Below the pieces are notes generated by a model. That model had not been told where the DNA came from, did not search any database, and was given only the letters and a program-made list of their open reading frames with translations. This document shows, in pieces, positions 17,701 to 25,366 of a DNA stretch of 64,000 nt; the stretch's first letter is position 1, and the number at the start of each line of letters is the position of its first letter. Origin of the DNA: Bacillus infantis (lineage in GTDB: Bacteria; Bacillota; Bacilli; Bacillales; Cytobacillaceae); the NCBI RefSeq assembly GCF_020171945.1, contig NZ_JAIVAP010000009.1:1-64000 (forward strand), written 5' to 3'. The position numbers and the translations under genes are program-made.

Positions 17701-17891
17701 CGGGGAACAAAATCGCTCTGTTCGTCAGGGAATATAAAAAAGAAAAAGGCAGCCTCCCTTCACCCTTCGTGTTCCTTGGAACTGCAAATTATATAAAACA
17801 TTCAGGGAACAAACCGATGAATTTTGTTTGGGAGCTTGAAGAAGAGATGCCTTCTTATTTGGTGCCGAGGGCTAATAAGAATATTCTGTAG
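14742..17891 (+). CDS. SauUSI-like type IV restriction enzyme (PLD nuclease + SF2 helicase + DUF3427)
   Basis: 1049 aa. Order: N-terminal helical part (1-140); PLD nuclease (about 150-300) with one HxK motif, LHAKAYLFK, and TAYIGSSNLSNPALTSG; SF2 helicase (about 325-680) with Walker A AATGVGKT, motif II DEFHHA, motif III GLTATPER and motif VI QQLGRGLR; a long C-terminal DUF3427 region with NERLFHWQTQSKV and FVFLGTANYIKHSG. Staphylococcus SauUSI, which cuts modified-cytosine DNA with ATP, has this same plan. A single HxK suggests a dimeric nuclease. The ATG has an AGGAAAGGATC site and the gene ends in a strong shared terminator. Confidence 0.9.
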   Translation: MLKQGIYEEIITKKLQEELTDSNLDFDIGRSPLDVEEARKVLSSYISSVTRKALKAVRDEEKNDQLALLKQIETCNEIISTLSQRLDHQEFEQLKIAEEGEVLTHIYSKMNSIRSIGKQEVIRPITPISESSLFTGSSYEPNMLGELKKEIVSSDSIDMLVSFIKWSGLRIILEELKTFTERGGRLRVITTSYMEATDYKAIQELSKLSNTEIRISYDVQRTRLHAKAYLFKRDTGFSTAYIGSSNLSNPALTSGLEWNVKVTEKDSFDVLKKCEATFESYWNDREFKEFNGENEEDNQTLKLALEKSKVAEESVQYLFDIQPYFYQKEILEKLQAEREVHHRYKNLLVAATGVGKTVISAFDYKRFRKANDGKAKLLFVAHREEILKQSLDTFRAILREPNFGDMLVGAQQPSSLDHLFVSIQSFNSKELDKHTESGYYDFIIVDEFHHAAADSYQKLLNHYQPQILLGLTATPERMDGKSILSYFDDHIAADMRLTEAINQKLLSPFQYFCVTDTVDLSSLKWSRGGYDTKQLENVYTSNDLRSSQIVQSVQKYVTDISDVKGLGFCVSIAHAQYMANFFNKSGIPSIALFGGTDRKSRLEAQQLLVSGEIKFIFVVDLYNEGIDIPEINTVLFLRPTESMTVFLQQLGRGLRLSEDKDCLTVLDFVGQAHRNYSYEEKLRALIGKSKHSVQYYVENGFFNLPKGCFIQLEKQAKEYILRNIRAGANTKGNLVAKLRTFDHDTGKSLSLKNFLEHYHLDLYDFYGGNKDRSFSRLLVEAGQAEDFKYENEDWLTKRLPSLFHLNSRKLLKFLQDYIETGKSSGKEEELMLNMLYYSFYQSHPEKEGLSSIKEGIEKVLKHSVFKEEIKQIIGVLYDSLETVELPPNLDFPCPLKVHSRYSTAQVLAGLDYNNEEQSPAFREGVKYFKDKKLDIFFITLNKSEKDFSPSTLYEDYAINERLFHWQTQSKVSEESPTGQRYIHHRNTGNKIALFVREYKKEKGSLPSPFVFLGTANYIKHSGNKPMNFVWELEEEMPSYLVPRANKNIL

Positions 17892-17984
17892 TCAATTAGA
17901 ATAAAATGTGCCGTGCCCTCCACATGTTTAAATGCTGTAATATATGTGGAGCAGACACCTATTTTTCTGTAAACAGTGCCCAAT

Positions 17985-18023
17985 AAAAAAGCTATCCAAC
18001 AGGGAAGTTGGATAGCTTTTTTT
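17985..18023. terminator. Bidirectional terminator
   Basis: Stem AAAAAAGCTATCCAAC / GTTGGATAGCTTTTTTT with a 5-nt loop, between the convergent SauUSI-like and Nudix genes; it has T-runs in both directions. Confidence 0.95.
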
Positions 18024-18417
18024 ACGCGTATACTTTACTGATTTTTTCAATAGCAGGAATATCAGCTGGAGCCCATTCGAGAGAGGGCAATTCTTTAGGA
18101 GCCAACCACTTGATCGCAGCATGCTCAGTTAAAACCGGCTCTCCTTCAACCAACTTACAATAGTAGGTTGTTAAATGAACAATACCAAAGTCATATTCAT
18201 AGACCGTATGCTCTATCTTTTCTCCAATATCTATCGTGCAATGCATTTCTTCTTGAATTTCTCGTACTAAAGCTTGCTCAGGTTTTTCGTCTTTTTCAAT
18301 TTTGCCACCTGGAAATTCCCACAATAGTGGTAAAGACTTTTCCTTGCCTCTTTGAGCACAAAGAATTTTATTATCTTTAAAAATAACTGCTCCTACAACA
18401 TGTATATCTTTTTTCAT
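18022..18417 (-). CDS. Nudix hydrolase (MutT/8-oxo-dGTPase-like)
   Basis: 131 aa. The Nudix box is intact (GGKIEKDEKPEQALVREIQE followed by EM), which binds the metal and cleaves nucleoside diphosphate-X bonds. The N-terminal VVGAVIFKDNKILCAQRG and WEFPGGK are typical of MutT-type (d)NTP sanitising enzymes. The start has a TAGGAGCC site. It is the last gene of a minus-strand run MazG-like, PLD-helicase, Nudix. Its place there suggests a role in clearing modified or damaged nucleotides, but a stand-alone housekeeping role is possible. Confidence 0.9.
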   Translation of the reverse strand: MKKDIHVVGAVIFKDNKILCAQRGKEKSLPLLWEFPGGKIEKDEKPEQALVREIQEEMHCTIDIGEKIEHTVYEYDFGIVHLTTYYCKLVEGEPVLTEHAAIKWLAPKELPSLEWAPADIPAIEKISKVYA

Positions 18418-18475
18418 TATTGGCTCCTACTAAAGGGTTCATTTATTGCAAAGAATAACATAACGCCTCTAAATA

Positions 18476-20914
18476 CTACATTAGGTCACTAGATGCTCCA
18501 CTAGCTTTCCTCTGAAAATAAGCATGAAGCCGGTATTCGCAAATCTCGCTTGTAAAATTAAAAATAAGCGCCTGAAATTGATCAGGTATATTCAACCCTA
18601 CATCAAAAATCCCATCCTCAAAGGTGATAAGCCCACTAGAACTCCCACTCCATTTAGTCATAGGCATACTCCCAATTAGGCTCGCTACCTTCTTCTCATC
18701 ATACTCCCACATCTGTTTATGAGACTTGCCTGAGAAGTCGATCGATCTCCGGAATTCTTCACAGGTTAAGTAGTAGTGGAAATACGGGGCTGCTTCCTCT
18801 GGTGTAATGGGTTTGTACCATTCAGAAGGTCCTTTTTGCAGCATTGCTTTAAGCAAGACCATCTTATAGCTTCTCGTCATCCCGGTCTTTTCTACTTCCT
18901 TCAGCCATTGCTCATAAAGTAGATAGGCACCTTCCTCTATTTCGCTCAGCTCGTCTATTTCATAAAGGAAACGATGATAAGATTTCCATTCGTCATAATA
19001 AGCTTTTGCTCCCATTCTCCCCTGCAAATGGAGCTCTAAATAGGTGGGCCTTCTCCCCAGCTCATATTTCAGCTCGAAATAAGCCTCTTTGAGCGCTTCT
19101 TTTCGAGGCTGCTTTTTACGGGCCATTTCTGCCAGTAGATCTACAACTCTCGTTTCTAAATTTAAGCTGCAGCCCTGTGGAACTGTTGGGATAGCTTTTG
19201 AGCGGTTTCCCTTTTTACCTGGGTCTTGTTCAAACAGAGATACCTTTACGTCTGCGTTCCGATAATTCCCGATCAGATCAATGATTACGCAGTGGCTTTT
19301 ATTTTCTTGAAGGCGCAGGCCACGCCCTACTTGCTGGGTGAACACGGTTAATGATTCAGTCGGTCGGACAAACAGCAGGGTGTCTACTGAAGGAATATCT
19401 ACTCCTTCATTGAATAAGTCCACTGTAAAGATGGCGTCCAATTCACCTTTATCCAGCATTTTAATAGAATCGGACCTGTCTTTGCCGGTTGAATTTGATG
19501 TCAGAGCGAGTGTGTTATAACCATTTCCTTTGAAAAAGTCGGACAGAAACTCTGCTTGGCGGATAGAAGAACAAAATACTAAAGATCTATTTTGCTTATG
19601 CTTTTCCCAAGCTTTAAGAATTCGTTCCGCATAACTTTCCTTTAGCTGGACTGCCATTAGTTGCTCCTCATCATAGCGGGACCCTAGCCAGGTTATTTGG
19701 GAATAATCGGTTTCATCATAAACCCCATAATAATTGAATGGAGATAGCCAGCCATGGCCGATTGCCTGAAGGAAGTCAATTTTATATGCAAGATTGCCTT
19801 CACAAATGGAGTAAATATCTCTGTTATCATTGCGATCTGGTGTGGCTGTAATTCCTAGCAAGAATTGCGGTTGAAAGTACTCCAAAACCCTTTGATAGGT
19901 ATTGGCAGCTGCATGATGAAACTCATCAATAATAATGAGATCGAAATCATTAGGACTAAAGCTTTTCATATGCTTTTGCCTGCTAAGCGTGTAAATGGAT
20001 GCAAATACAGCAGCCTTATCTCCTTCTTTTCCGACGCCATTATAAAGCCCTGTTTCTAAATCAGGCATAACATTCTTAAAGGATTTTTCCGCTTGTTTGA
20101 GGATTTCTTCACGGTGAGCGATGAAGAGAACTCTTTTAAACTGTTTGGCGAAGAAAGCGGCCAGATAGGTTTTTCCGAGCCCTGTAGCCATTACCACAAG
20201 AGCTTTTCTATAGCCTTCTTTATAAGTTTTGCTGAGCTCCTCTAAAGCTTCTATTTGGGCAAAACGGGGTGCGATTTCTCCGTAAGCAGCAGGAGCCTCT
20301 AAAACAACACTCTCCGCCTCAGATTCCTTCTCCTCCGGGAGCATGAGATTTACTTCTTCCTGCTCGGTCCATACCTTCTCAAGATTAGTATGCTTTTGAT
20401 GAAAATTTCTGTAGTCCCCTTTATACTCCAACAAGCTTTCATCATTAAGCGGGACAGTCTGATCATGATAAAACAGCTGAAGAAATTCTTCAGAGCCTTC
20501 TTCAAACAGCTCCTTATTATCGTTCACAAGTAAGTTCCACTCGATCCCTTTATTCATGGCAGAAGCAGAGAGGTTGGAAGAACCGATAAAGAAATGGTCC
20601 TTTTCTGCTGCTGTTTCTATTAAGTAAGCCTTAGGGTGAAAGCTGATTCCTTTGCTTTTCCAAAGTCTTATCTCAATAACTGGATGTATAGCCAATAAAC
20701 TCGTTAAGGCCTCGGGCTGAGTGATATAAAGGTAATCACCTGTCAGGATTTTAATATCTGCTCCCTGCCCTGCGGCAAAATGCAATGCTGGTTCTAACAA
20801 TCGTACACCTGATTTCATTGAGAAAGAAGTAAGGATATAGATCGTCTTGCCAACCATAATCTTTTCCTGCAGCTGTTCTCCTAAACGAGAAGTAACTAAC
20901 TGATAGGGTTTCAT
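18476..20914 (-). CDS. PLD-nuclease / SF2 helicase fusion, second paralogue
   Basis: 812 aa from the ATG at 20914; a TTG at 20935 overlapping the previous gene is possible. The PLD domain (about 1-170) has FHPKAYLIE and FFIGSSNLSASAMNKGIEWN. The SF2 helicase (about 225-560) has Walker A MATGLGKT, motif II DEFHHA, motif III GITATPDR and motif VI QQVGRGLR. The C-terminal 230 residues are not DUF3427-like and were not recognised. It is a shorter paralogue of the gene at 14742 with a different presumed target-recognition end. It starts within a few bases of the MazG-like stop codon, so they are co-translated. Confidence 0.85.
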   Translation of the reverse strand: MKPYQLVTSRLGEQLQEKIMVGKTIYILTSFSMKSGVRLLEPALHFAAGQGADIKILTGDYLYITQPEALTSLLAIHPVIEIRLWKSKGISFHPKAYLIETAAEKDHFFIGSSNLSASAMNKGIEWNLLVNDNKELFEEGSEEFLQLFYHDQTVPLNDESLLEYKGDYRNFHQKHTNLEKVWTEQEEVNLMLPEEKESEAESVVLEAPAAYGEIAPRFAQIEALEELSKTYKEGYRKALVVMATGLGKTYLAAFFAKQFKRVLFIAHREEILKQAEKSFKNVMPDLETGLYNGVGKEGDKAAVFASIYTLSRQKHMKSFSPNDFDLIIIDEFHHAAANTYQRVLEYFQPQFLLGITATPDRNDNRDIYSICEGNLAYKIDFLQAIGHGWLSPFNYYGVYDETDYSQITWLGSRYDEEQLMAVQLKESYAERILKAWEKHKQNRSLVFCSSIRQAEFLSDFFKGNGYNTLALTSNSTGKDRSDSIKMLDKGELDAIFTVDLFNEGVDIPSVDTLLFVRPTESLTVFTQQVGRGLRLQENKSHCVIIDLIGNYRNADVKVSLFEQDPGKKGNRSKAIPTVPQGCSLNLETRVVDLLAEMARKKQPRKEALKEAYFELKYELGRRPTYLELHLQGRMGAKAYYDEWKSYHRFLYEIDELSEIEEGAYLLYEQWLKEVEKTGMTRSYKMVLLKAMLQKGPSEWYKPITPEEAAPYFHYYLTCEEFRRSIDFSGKSHKQMWEYDEKKVASLIGSMPMTKWSGSSSGLITFEDGIFDVGLNIPDQFQALIFNFTSEICEYRLHAYFQRKASGASSDLM

Positions 20915-20918
20915 AAAA

Positions 20919-21242
20919 TCAATCTTCAACCTCAATCAAGAAGATTTTCTCTTCAAATCCTCCGCGCTTTTCGGCTTTCTTTTCACGCACCTTCTCTACC
21001 TCTTCAATGGATGAACCATGATGATGAGCAAAAGAGTGAATAATCTCCAATAGATCTGCCAGCTCTTCCACAGCATCCTCGTTGGTTTCTGCCGCACAAT
21101 ACTCATCCAGTTCTTCATAGCTTTTCTGCTCTAGATACTTGATGTAATCCTGATCATTTAATATTTTTGTAGAGAACTTCTTTCCGCTTTTCTCGATAAT
21201 TTGCGGGATTTTATCGCGGACTAATTTGTTGTAGGTTGGCAT
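20919..21242 (-). CDS. MazG-like / phosphoribosyl-ATP pyrophosphohydrolase-family protein
   Basis: 107 aa. YNKLVRDKIPQIIEKSGK is the standard opening of this small all-alpha NTP pyrophosphohydrolase family. Metal-binding acidic clusters are YEELDEY and the EELADLLEII helix. A downstream HGSSIEEVEKVREKKAEKRGGF segment completes it. The start has an AGGAGG site. It heads the PLD-helicase/Nudix operon, so two nucleotide-cleaving enzymes flank the helicase-nuclease. Members hydrolyse NTPs or dNTPs to the monophosphate. Confidence 0.9.
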   Translation of the reverse strand: MPTYNKLVRDKIPQIIEKSGKKFSTKILNDQDYIKYLEQKSYEELDEYCAAETNEDAVEELADLLEIIHSFAHHHGSSIEEVEKVREKKAEKRGGFEEKIFLIEVED

Positions 21243-21321
21243 ATGTATGACCTCCTGATTATGTAAATTACAAAGACTTCCACTTTATAAAATTAGTATA
21301 ACGGTAAGAGGGAGGGTTAAA

Positions 21322-21386
21322 CAAGGCCGAGGGGAAAGGTCCCATGGCCCAGCCTAAAAAGTGCCTAGTATCTGTCCCCCCTTGGT
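21322..21386. repeat. Dispersed hairpin repeat, degenerate double copy h
   Basis: AAGGCCGAGGGGAAAGGTCC... and GTGCCTAGTATCTGTCCC... half-units, the same arrangement as copies b and c but more decayed. The rest of 21387-21564 shows nothing recognisable. Confidence 0.6.
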
Positions 21387-21564
21387 TCGTAAATACTTCT
21401 ATTCAGTATGACATTAAGATAAATAATGTAGCCTTCCTGAACTCTATCTCATAAATACACTACCCTCTACTCTTATACCACTAAGATTAAAATCATTCTG
21501 AGCTTTAGTTAATGTAAGGTCAGGCACCTATTTCAGCCAGCGATTATTCCCTAGAATAACTTTT

Positions 21565-22188
21565 TTAGTCTTGAACTATCCCATATTTATCTATGACTTT
21601 TCTTGGTTTTCTAGGTGTTTTAACAACTATATTTATGGCTTGTTTAGGGTGTTCTAGAATTAATTGCATCCTTTTTACCTCAGACTTCGTATATTCCTTC
21701 TTATTTAGCAACTTTGTTAGAACCTTTATAGTCCCTTCAGGAGATTCCAGCAAGTACAATTTTTTATATGACTTGAGCAATCTGATTAAGTCTCTGCGAA
21801 ACTCTTTGAACAACCTTGTACTTGGTAATATCTGATGGCATCTAAAATGATACTGATCAGTTAGCTTAATTCTTAACTGCTGTTGTTTATGCTTTTTCCT
21901 TAATTTACGAACAGTTCGTGGCTTATTATTTATATAGGCTTTCGTACTCATTTCAAATCTCTGAATACAATCTGAGCCGATTTTTAATACCCTTTTCGTT
22001 TTAATATTGTAGATTACATGATTCACCTTATAAACAGCTGCACCACACAATTCACAATTAGCTGTGAAATTTACTTCAAATAGTGAAATCGTACCAATAC
22101 CTACCCATTCTGTCATAGACACGTCAAACTCCTCAGATACGCTATTATTAAGTAATGTTCTGATAAAAATTTTACGTGGTTGGCACAT
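21565..22188 (-). CDS. Hypothetical protein with possible zinc site
   Basis: 207 aa, lysine/arginine-rich, family not recognised. The N-terminal half has CELCGAAVYKVNHVIYN and LKIGSDCIQRFEM, a CxxC plus a distant Cys that could bind zinc. The C-terminal half is basic (RTVRKLRKKHKQQQLRIK, then a VVKTPRKPRKVID tail), which suggests nucleic-acid binding. The start has an AAGGGAGAG site. AT-rich, flanked by noncoding DNA. Confidence 0.65.
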   Translation of the reverse strand: MCQPRKIFIRTLLNNSVSEEFDVSMTEWVGIGTISLFEVNFTANCELCGAAVYKVNHVIYNIKTKRVLKIGSDCIQRFEMSTKAYINNKPRTVRKLRKKHKQQQLRIKLTDQYHFRCHQILPSTRLFKEFRRDLIRLLKSYKKLYLLESPEGTIKVLTKLLNKKEYTKSEVKRMQLILEHPKQAINIVVKTPRKPRKVIDKYGIVQD

Positions 22189-22421
22189 ATTTTTCTCTCC
22201 CTTGTCCTTATAGAAATGTAAAAAAGTACATTGAACAACAAAAAACCAATCTGCATCAACCGACAGTTTGGTTTGTTAAATAACTCTTCGAACATCTTTT
22301 TTATTTGATATTTCTCTATATCCGTAACTCTTTTAGGCATGTGTAATTGTTCCAATTCCTCTTCTTAAACACCCCTATTTTTCGACTACGCGGCTCGTTT
22401 AGCCTCTTTTTGCATTGTGTT

Positions 22422-22589
22422 TCAATTGTTTAATGCTTCACAACAAGCATATTCGAAGGACTTTTTTCTTACATAGGTTTTTTTTACAGAATTCATATTA
22501 AAAGTCTTTACTGAAAGCACAGGATACATCTTCGTGAATTCTGTCATCTTCTCGGCAATTAGCTCTAGTAATAACTTCTTCTTTTCCAT
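22422..22589 (-). CDS. Small ORF, 55 aa, unknown
   Basis: ATG at 22589 with a GGGAGTGAGGG ribosome binding site; reads MEKKKLLLELIAEKMTEF and then a basic stretch KKTYVRKKSFEYACCEALN. No family recognised. Supported only by the good start region and the helical, charged composition. Confidence 0.4.
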   Translation of the reverse strand: MEKKKLLLELIAEKMTEFTKMYPVLSVKTFNMNSVKKTYVRKKSFEYACCEALNN

Positions 22590-22656
22590 GTATCCCTCAC
22601 TCCCCTAAAAGCTTATTCATATATATAGGTACAACAGAAAGAAGAAAATACACAAA

Positions 22657-22690
22657 AGCTAAGGGGACAAGCTCCTTGGCTTTTTTTCAT
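22657..22690 (+). repeat. Dispersed hairpin repeat, copy i
   Basis: AGCTAAGGGGACAAGCTCCTTGGCT followed by seven or more T residues. It is the last recognisable member of the family in the window. Confidence 0.6.
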
Positions 22691-22695
22691 AGTAG

Positions 22696-22750
22696 AAGGT
22701 TCCTGCCCCAACACTAAAGCTTTAGCTGGTGTTGGGGCAGGAACCTTTTT
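22696..22750 (+). terminator. Long GC-rich terminator hairpin
   Basis: Perfect 19-bp stem AAGGTTCCTGCCCCAACAC / GTGTTGGGGCAGGAACCTT with a 14-nt loop and a T-run. No gene lies directly upstream on the plus strand, so it may close a lost gene. Confidence 0.8.
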
Positions 22751-22949
22751 ATTACTAGGAATGACCTTAATGCATTAGGTAGAATAGTCAATAACCCTCA
22801 CAAAGTATTTGTATTTCTAATCGGAAATATATACCACTCAAAAAAGGATGGAACTTAGTGGTAATATGAATAAGTTAACAATATAAATCTACGTTAACAT
22901 TCAGAGATTTTAAGGATTATCACTTACACTTTTATAGGAGAGTACTCAA

Positions 22950-23870
22950 ATGAAAAAGAAAATAAACTATTTAATCTCACTTTTAACGATCATCTTCATT
23001 GCCGGTTGTACCAACGCAGAAGATGCATCCAATACAAATGCAGATAAAGTTCCACAAGAAGAATCTACAGTTACTGTTAAACCAGAAGAAGAGAACGCGG
23101 CAAGTGTTCCAGCTGCCAAGGAAACATCAACCCAAACTAATAATGAACTGTTCTCAGGATATAAACTTATTGAAATTGATGGCGGTGATGTATCTGGTTA
23201 TCGTGAATCCAAAGTCGTCGTTGACATTGGTTATGGGGACCGGGAATATTGGGCATTTACGAATGAATACGGGCAGCTAGTTCGTGTCATTGCTGAGGAA
23301 ATCATTCTGCAAGATGACAGTACCGAACCTGTATTGTCGACTGGAAGGTATTATTCTGATGAGGCAAAGGTTCCTGGTGTCGAAAGTGACGTTTTGGATG
23401 AAGGACATATCATTGCTGATTCTCTTGGCGGAGTATCAAATGCTTATAATATTACTCCACAAGATAGTACGCTCAACCGGCATGGCGATCAAGCTTATAT
23501 GGAAGATGCGATTCGTAAAGCAGGTGGAGCTGCTAACTTTGAAGCAATTATCACATATCCGAATACGGAAACGCAGATTCCTTCGAGTTATCAGTATACC
23601 TATACTTTAATGGGTAATGAGATCGTTGATACATTTGACAATGTGAACCCTGATGAAGTAAACGAATCACTCGGTTTAACAAGCAGCGAGCCAACAGAAA
23701 CAACTAATCCAAACACAACCGGTGATATTTCTAGTGTTGATACTAACGGTAATGGACAGGTGACGATTAAAGAAGCAAAAGCAGCAGGTTTTAGTATGCC
23801 AATAACGAGTGATCATTGGTTATACCCATATATGGACGACCGTGATGGCGACGGTATGGTAGGTGAGTAA
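22950..23870 (+). CDS. Lipoprotein DNA/RNA non-specific endonuclease with Excalibur-like tail
   Basis: 306 aa. Lipoprotein signal with lipobox FIAGC (Cys at about residue 20), then a low-complexity linker to about residue 65. The nuclease domain (about 68-220) carries DEGHIIADSLGGVSNAYNIT and LNRHGDQAYMEDAI, the His-Asn-type motif of NucA/EndA-like non-specific endonucleases with GH in place of the usual RGH. The C-terminal 40 residues (SVDTNGNGQVTIKEAKAAGF, DDRDGDGMVGE) look like a calcium-binding Excalibur/dockerin-like module. Start with AGGAGAG. Probably a surface-anchored nuclease for nutrient DNA, competence or competition. Confidence 0.85.
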   Translation: MKKKINYLISLLTIIFIAGCTNAEDASNTNADKVPQEESTVTVKPEEENAASVPAAKETSTQTNNELFSGYKLIEIDGGDVSGYRESKVVVDIGYGDREYWAFTNEYGQLVRVIAEEIILQDDSTEPVLSTGRYYSDEAKVPGVESDVLDEGHIIADSLGGVSNAYNITPQDSTLNRHGDQAYMEDAIRKAGGAANFEAIITYPNTETQIPSSYQYTYTLMGNEIVDTFDNVNPDEVNESLGLTSSEPTETTNPNTTGDISSVDTNGNGQVTIKEAKAAGFSMPITSDHWLYPYMDDRDGDGMVGE

Positions 23871-23930
23871 TCCACTGGAACTTTGAGGCGGAATAAATGA
23901 AAGAAAGAAAATATAAATATTCTTCACTAA

Positions 23931-23968
23931 CGGGTGCGTTTCTTCAGTAAGAAGATCGCGCCCTTTTT
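23931..23968 (+). terminator. Terminator after the nuclease lipoprotein gene
   Basis: Stem CGGGTGCG-TT-TCTTC / GAAGA-T-CGCGCCC followed by TTTTTA. The remaining sequence to 24176 shows no gene. Confidence 0.8.
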
Positions 23969-24176
23969 ATTGAGGGCAATAATGAAGTTTAAACTATTTG
24001 TCTTTCATGAACCCCACCCTAGTAAAAGACCGACCTCTACTCTTATGCCTTATAACCAAATTTATTCCAAACTAGCATTCAATCCTTCATAAACGTGTGG
24101 TCACGCCTTCGATATCATGTAAAACAGACCTTCCCGTGATAAAAAACCTCCACTTTATAAAATTTAACATGTTTTG

Positions 24177-24190
24177 TGAACTATAGTTCA
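24177..24190. promoter_or_regulatory. Palindromic operator of the XRE cassette
   Basis: Perfect 14-bp palindrome TGAACTATAGTTCA, overlapping a second inverted repeat ACTAT-N5-ATAGT. It lies 54 bp before the XRE start. The AACTATAGTTCATAGTGTTT block is kept in the decayed copy at 28027. Such nested repeats are typical of C-protein (restriction-modification controller) boxes. Confidence 0.6.
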
Positions 24191-24243
24191 TAGTGTTTCG
24201 GTCTGCTCAGTTATGTAATTACTGTAAAAAGGAGAAATTTCCT

Positions 24244-24489
24244 TTGGACAAAGAGCAGATTCTTTATATCGGGGGCACAATCAAACAACTAAGAGCAGAG
24301 CAGAAACTCAGCCAGGAGGACCTTGCAGGTTTAACCGGCTATTCACGCGAGTACATAAGTAAGGTGGAACAAAATCATATTGATCCCAGCCTCGGCGCTG
24401 GTACAGCATCAATCGCCAAAGCACTTGGATTGAAGACGTGGGAATTAGTAAAAATAGCTGAGGAAAATACTCAGCTGGAAGAGAAATAA
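24244..24489 (+). CDS. XRE/Cro-family small regulator (controller-protein-like)
   Basis: 81 aa from a TTG at 24244, which has AAAAGGAG nine bases upstream; a longer ATG frame from 24193 would cover the ribosome binding site. A single HTH spans about residues 8-63 (IKQLRAEQKLSQEDLAGLTG, SREYISKVEQNHIDPSLG, SIAKALGLKTWELVKIAEE). The insert GAGT before ASIAKAL is odd for the family. Size and operator architecture resemble restriction-modification controller proteins. It heads cassette copy 1, with the 94-aa gene downstream. Confidence 0.8.
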   Translation: MDKEQILYIGGTIKQLRAEQKLSQEDLAGLTGYSREYISKVEQNHIDPSLGAGTASIAKALGLKTWELVKIAEENTQLEEK

Positions 24490-24673
24490 CAAATGCGTCA
24501 AAATGGAGTGGTCGAGGAGTAAATGTAACTAATATCTTTTACTTCTGTTGAGTCCCTTCACTATGCCCCTTAATCTGGGTTGATAAGGGAGTATGCTGTC
24601 ATTTCCATTTAATTAAGAGTGTACATTAGAACGAGCTGCTATATAAATTTAATCATTGAAAGGGGACTAATCG

Positions 24674-24958
24674 TTGATAACTGAATATCGAAATTCAAGA
24701 GTTATAAGGATAAAGAACGAACACGGGGATGAGGTAGAAGTTGAGCTTCTGCAATTCCCTTCTTATTTCAAAGTAACAGCAACCATTTGCCAGGATTATT
24801 CACCCTACAAAGACTGTATAGGGATTGGAGTGGACGATGACACGGAGCGCAGTGCTTTAAGGAAAGCACTTCGAGAGCTATATCTGGACGCTTACGGAAA
24901 ATCCTCTTCACTATTGTTCTCCGGACGGTTTTTAAACAAGCTCCTTTTTGTGAAATAG
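24674..24958 (+). CDS. 94-aa cassette protein, unknown function
   Basis: Starts at a TTG with a GAAAGGGG ribosome binding site. An N-terminal beta-rich part (SRVIRIKNEHGDEVEVELL, SYFKVTATICQDYSPY) is followed by a helix (ERSALRKALRELYLDAYG). No family recognised. It lies about 185 bp after the XRE gene. Decayed copies with stop codons occur at about 28390-28650 and, more eroded, at about 33855-34060, always after XRE-region sequence, so the two genes travel together. Confidence 0.65.
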   Translation: MITEYRNSRVIRIKNEHGDEVEVELLQFPSYFKVTATICQDYSPYKDCIGIGVDDDTERSALRKALRELYLDAYGKSSSLLFSGRFLNKLLFVK

Positions 24959-25366
24959 AAAATTAAACCACAAAGTAAAGCAGCTAGTTTCTCTAACTAA
25001 CCGATTCTCCTCCTTCCCTTCCTCTGGGAATGCTATTGTCGTGCATGGTAAATTCATTAGCGAACTAATGAGGTGGATATTTTATGACTTAATCAGACGC
25101 AATATAAATACTTTAATCATTCACCGAATGAGGGGATGCCCTCACATTATTACGTTTACGTGTGTTAATTCTAAAAATAAAAGACAATGTATGTTTATTT
25201 GTATTTTAGCATTGTTGGCTTTTGGTATGGTATTTACTATTTGTGCTTCTATTCAGCAATTGTTATTTATTCTACTAAATTCACGCTTAATAATATGCTT
25301 TGTGTTCTATTTTCCATATGACTACCAGTTTACTGATAAATCCTTTTTCTTTTATGCATATGAAAA

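Larger units (their letters stand above)
24170..25070 (+). repeat. XRE/94-aa cassette, copy 1 (intact)
   Basis: Reference copy of a roughly 0.9-kb unit: operator, XRE gene, spacer with GGAGTAAATGTAACTAATATC and a TATGCCCCTTA block, the 94-aa gene, and a tail containing ATGGTAAATTCATTAGCG. Blocks in the same order recur at 28020 and 33750. Confidence 0.75.

Noticed and set aside
22113-22355. 80-aa minus-strand ORF
   Set aside because: Overlaps the better supported 207-aa gene and its ribosome binding site; the beginning (MPKRVTDIEKYQIKK) looks protein-like but could be only a remnant.
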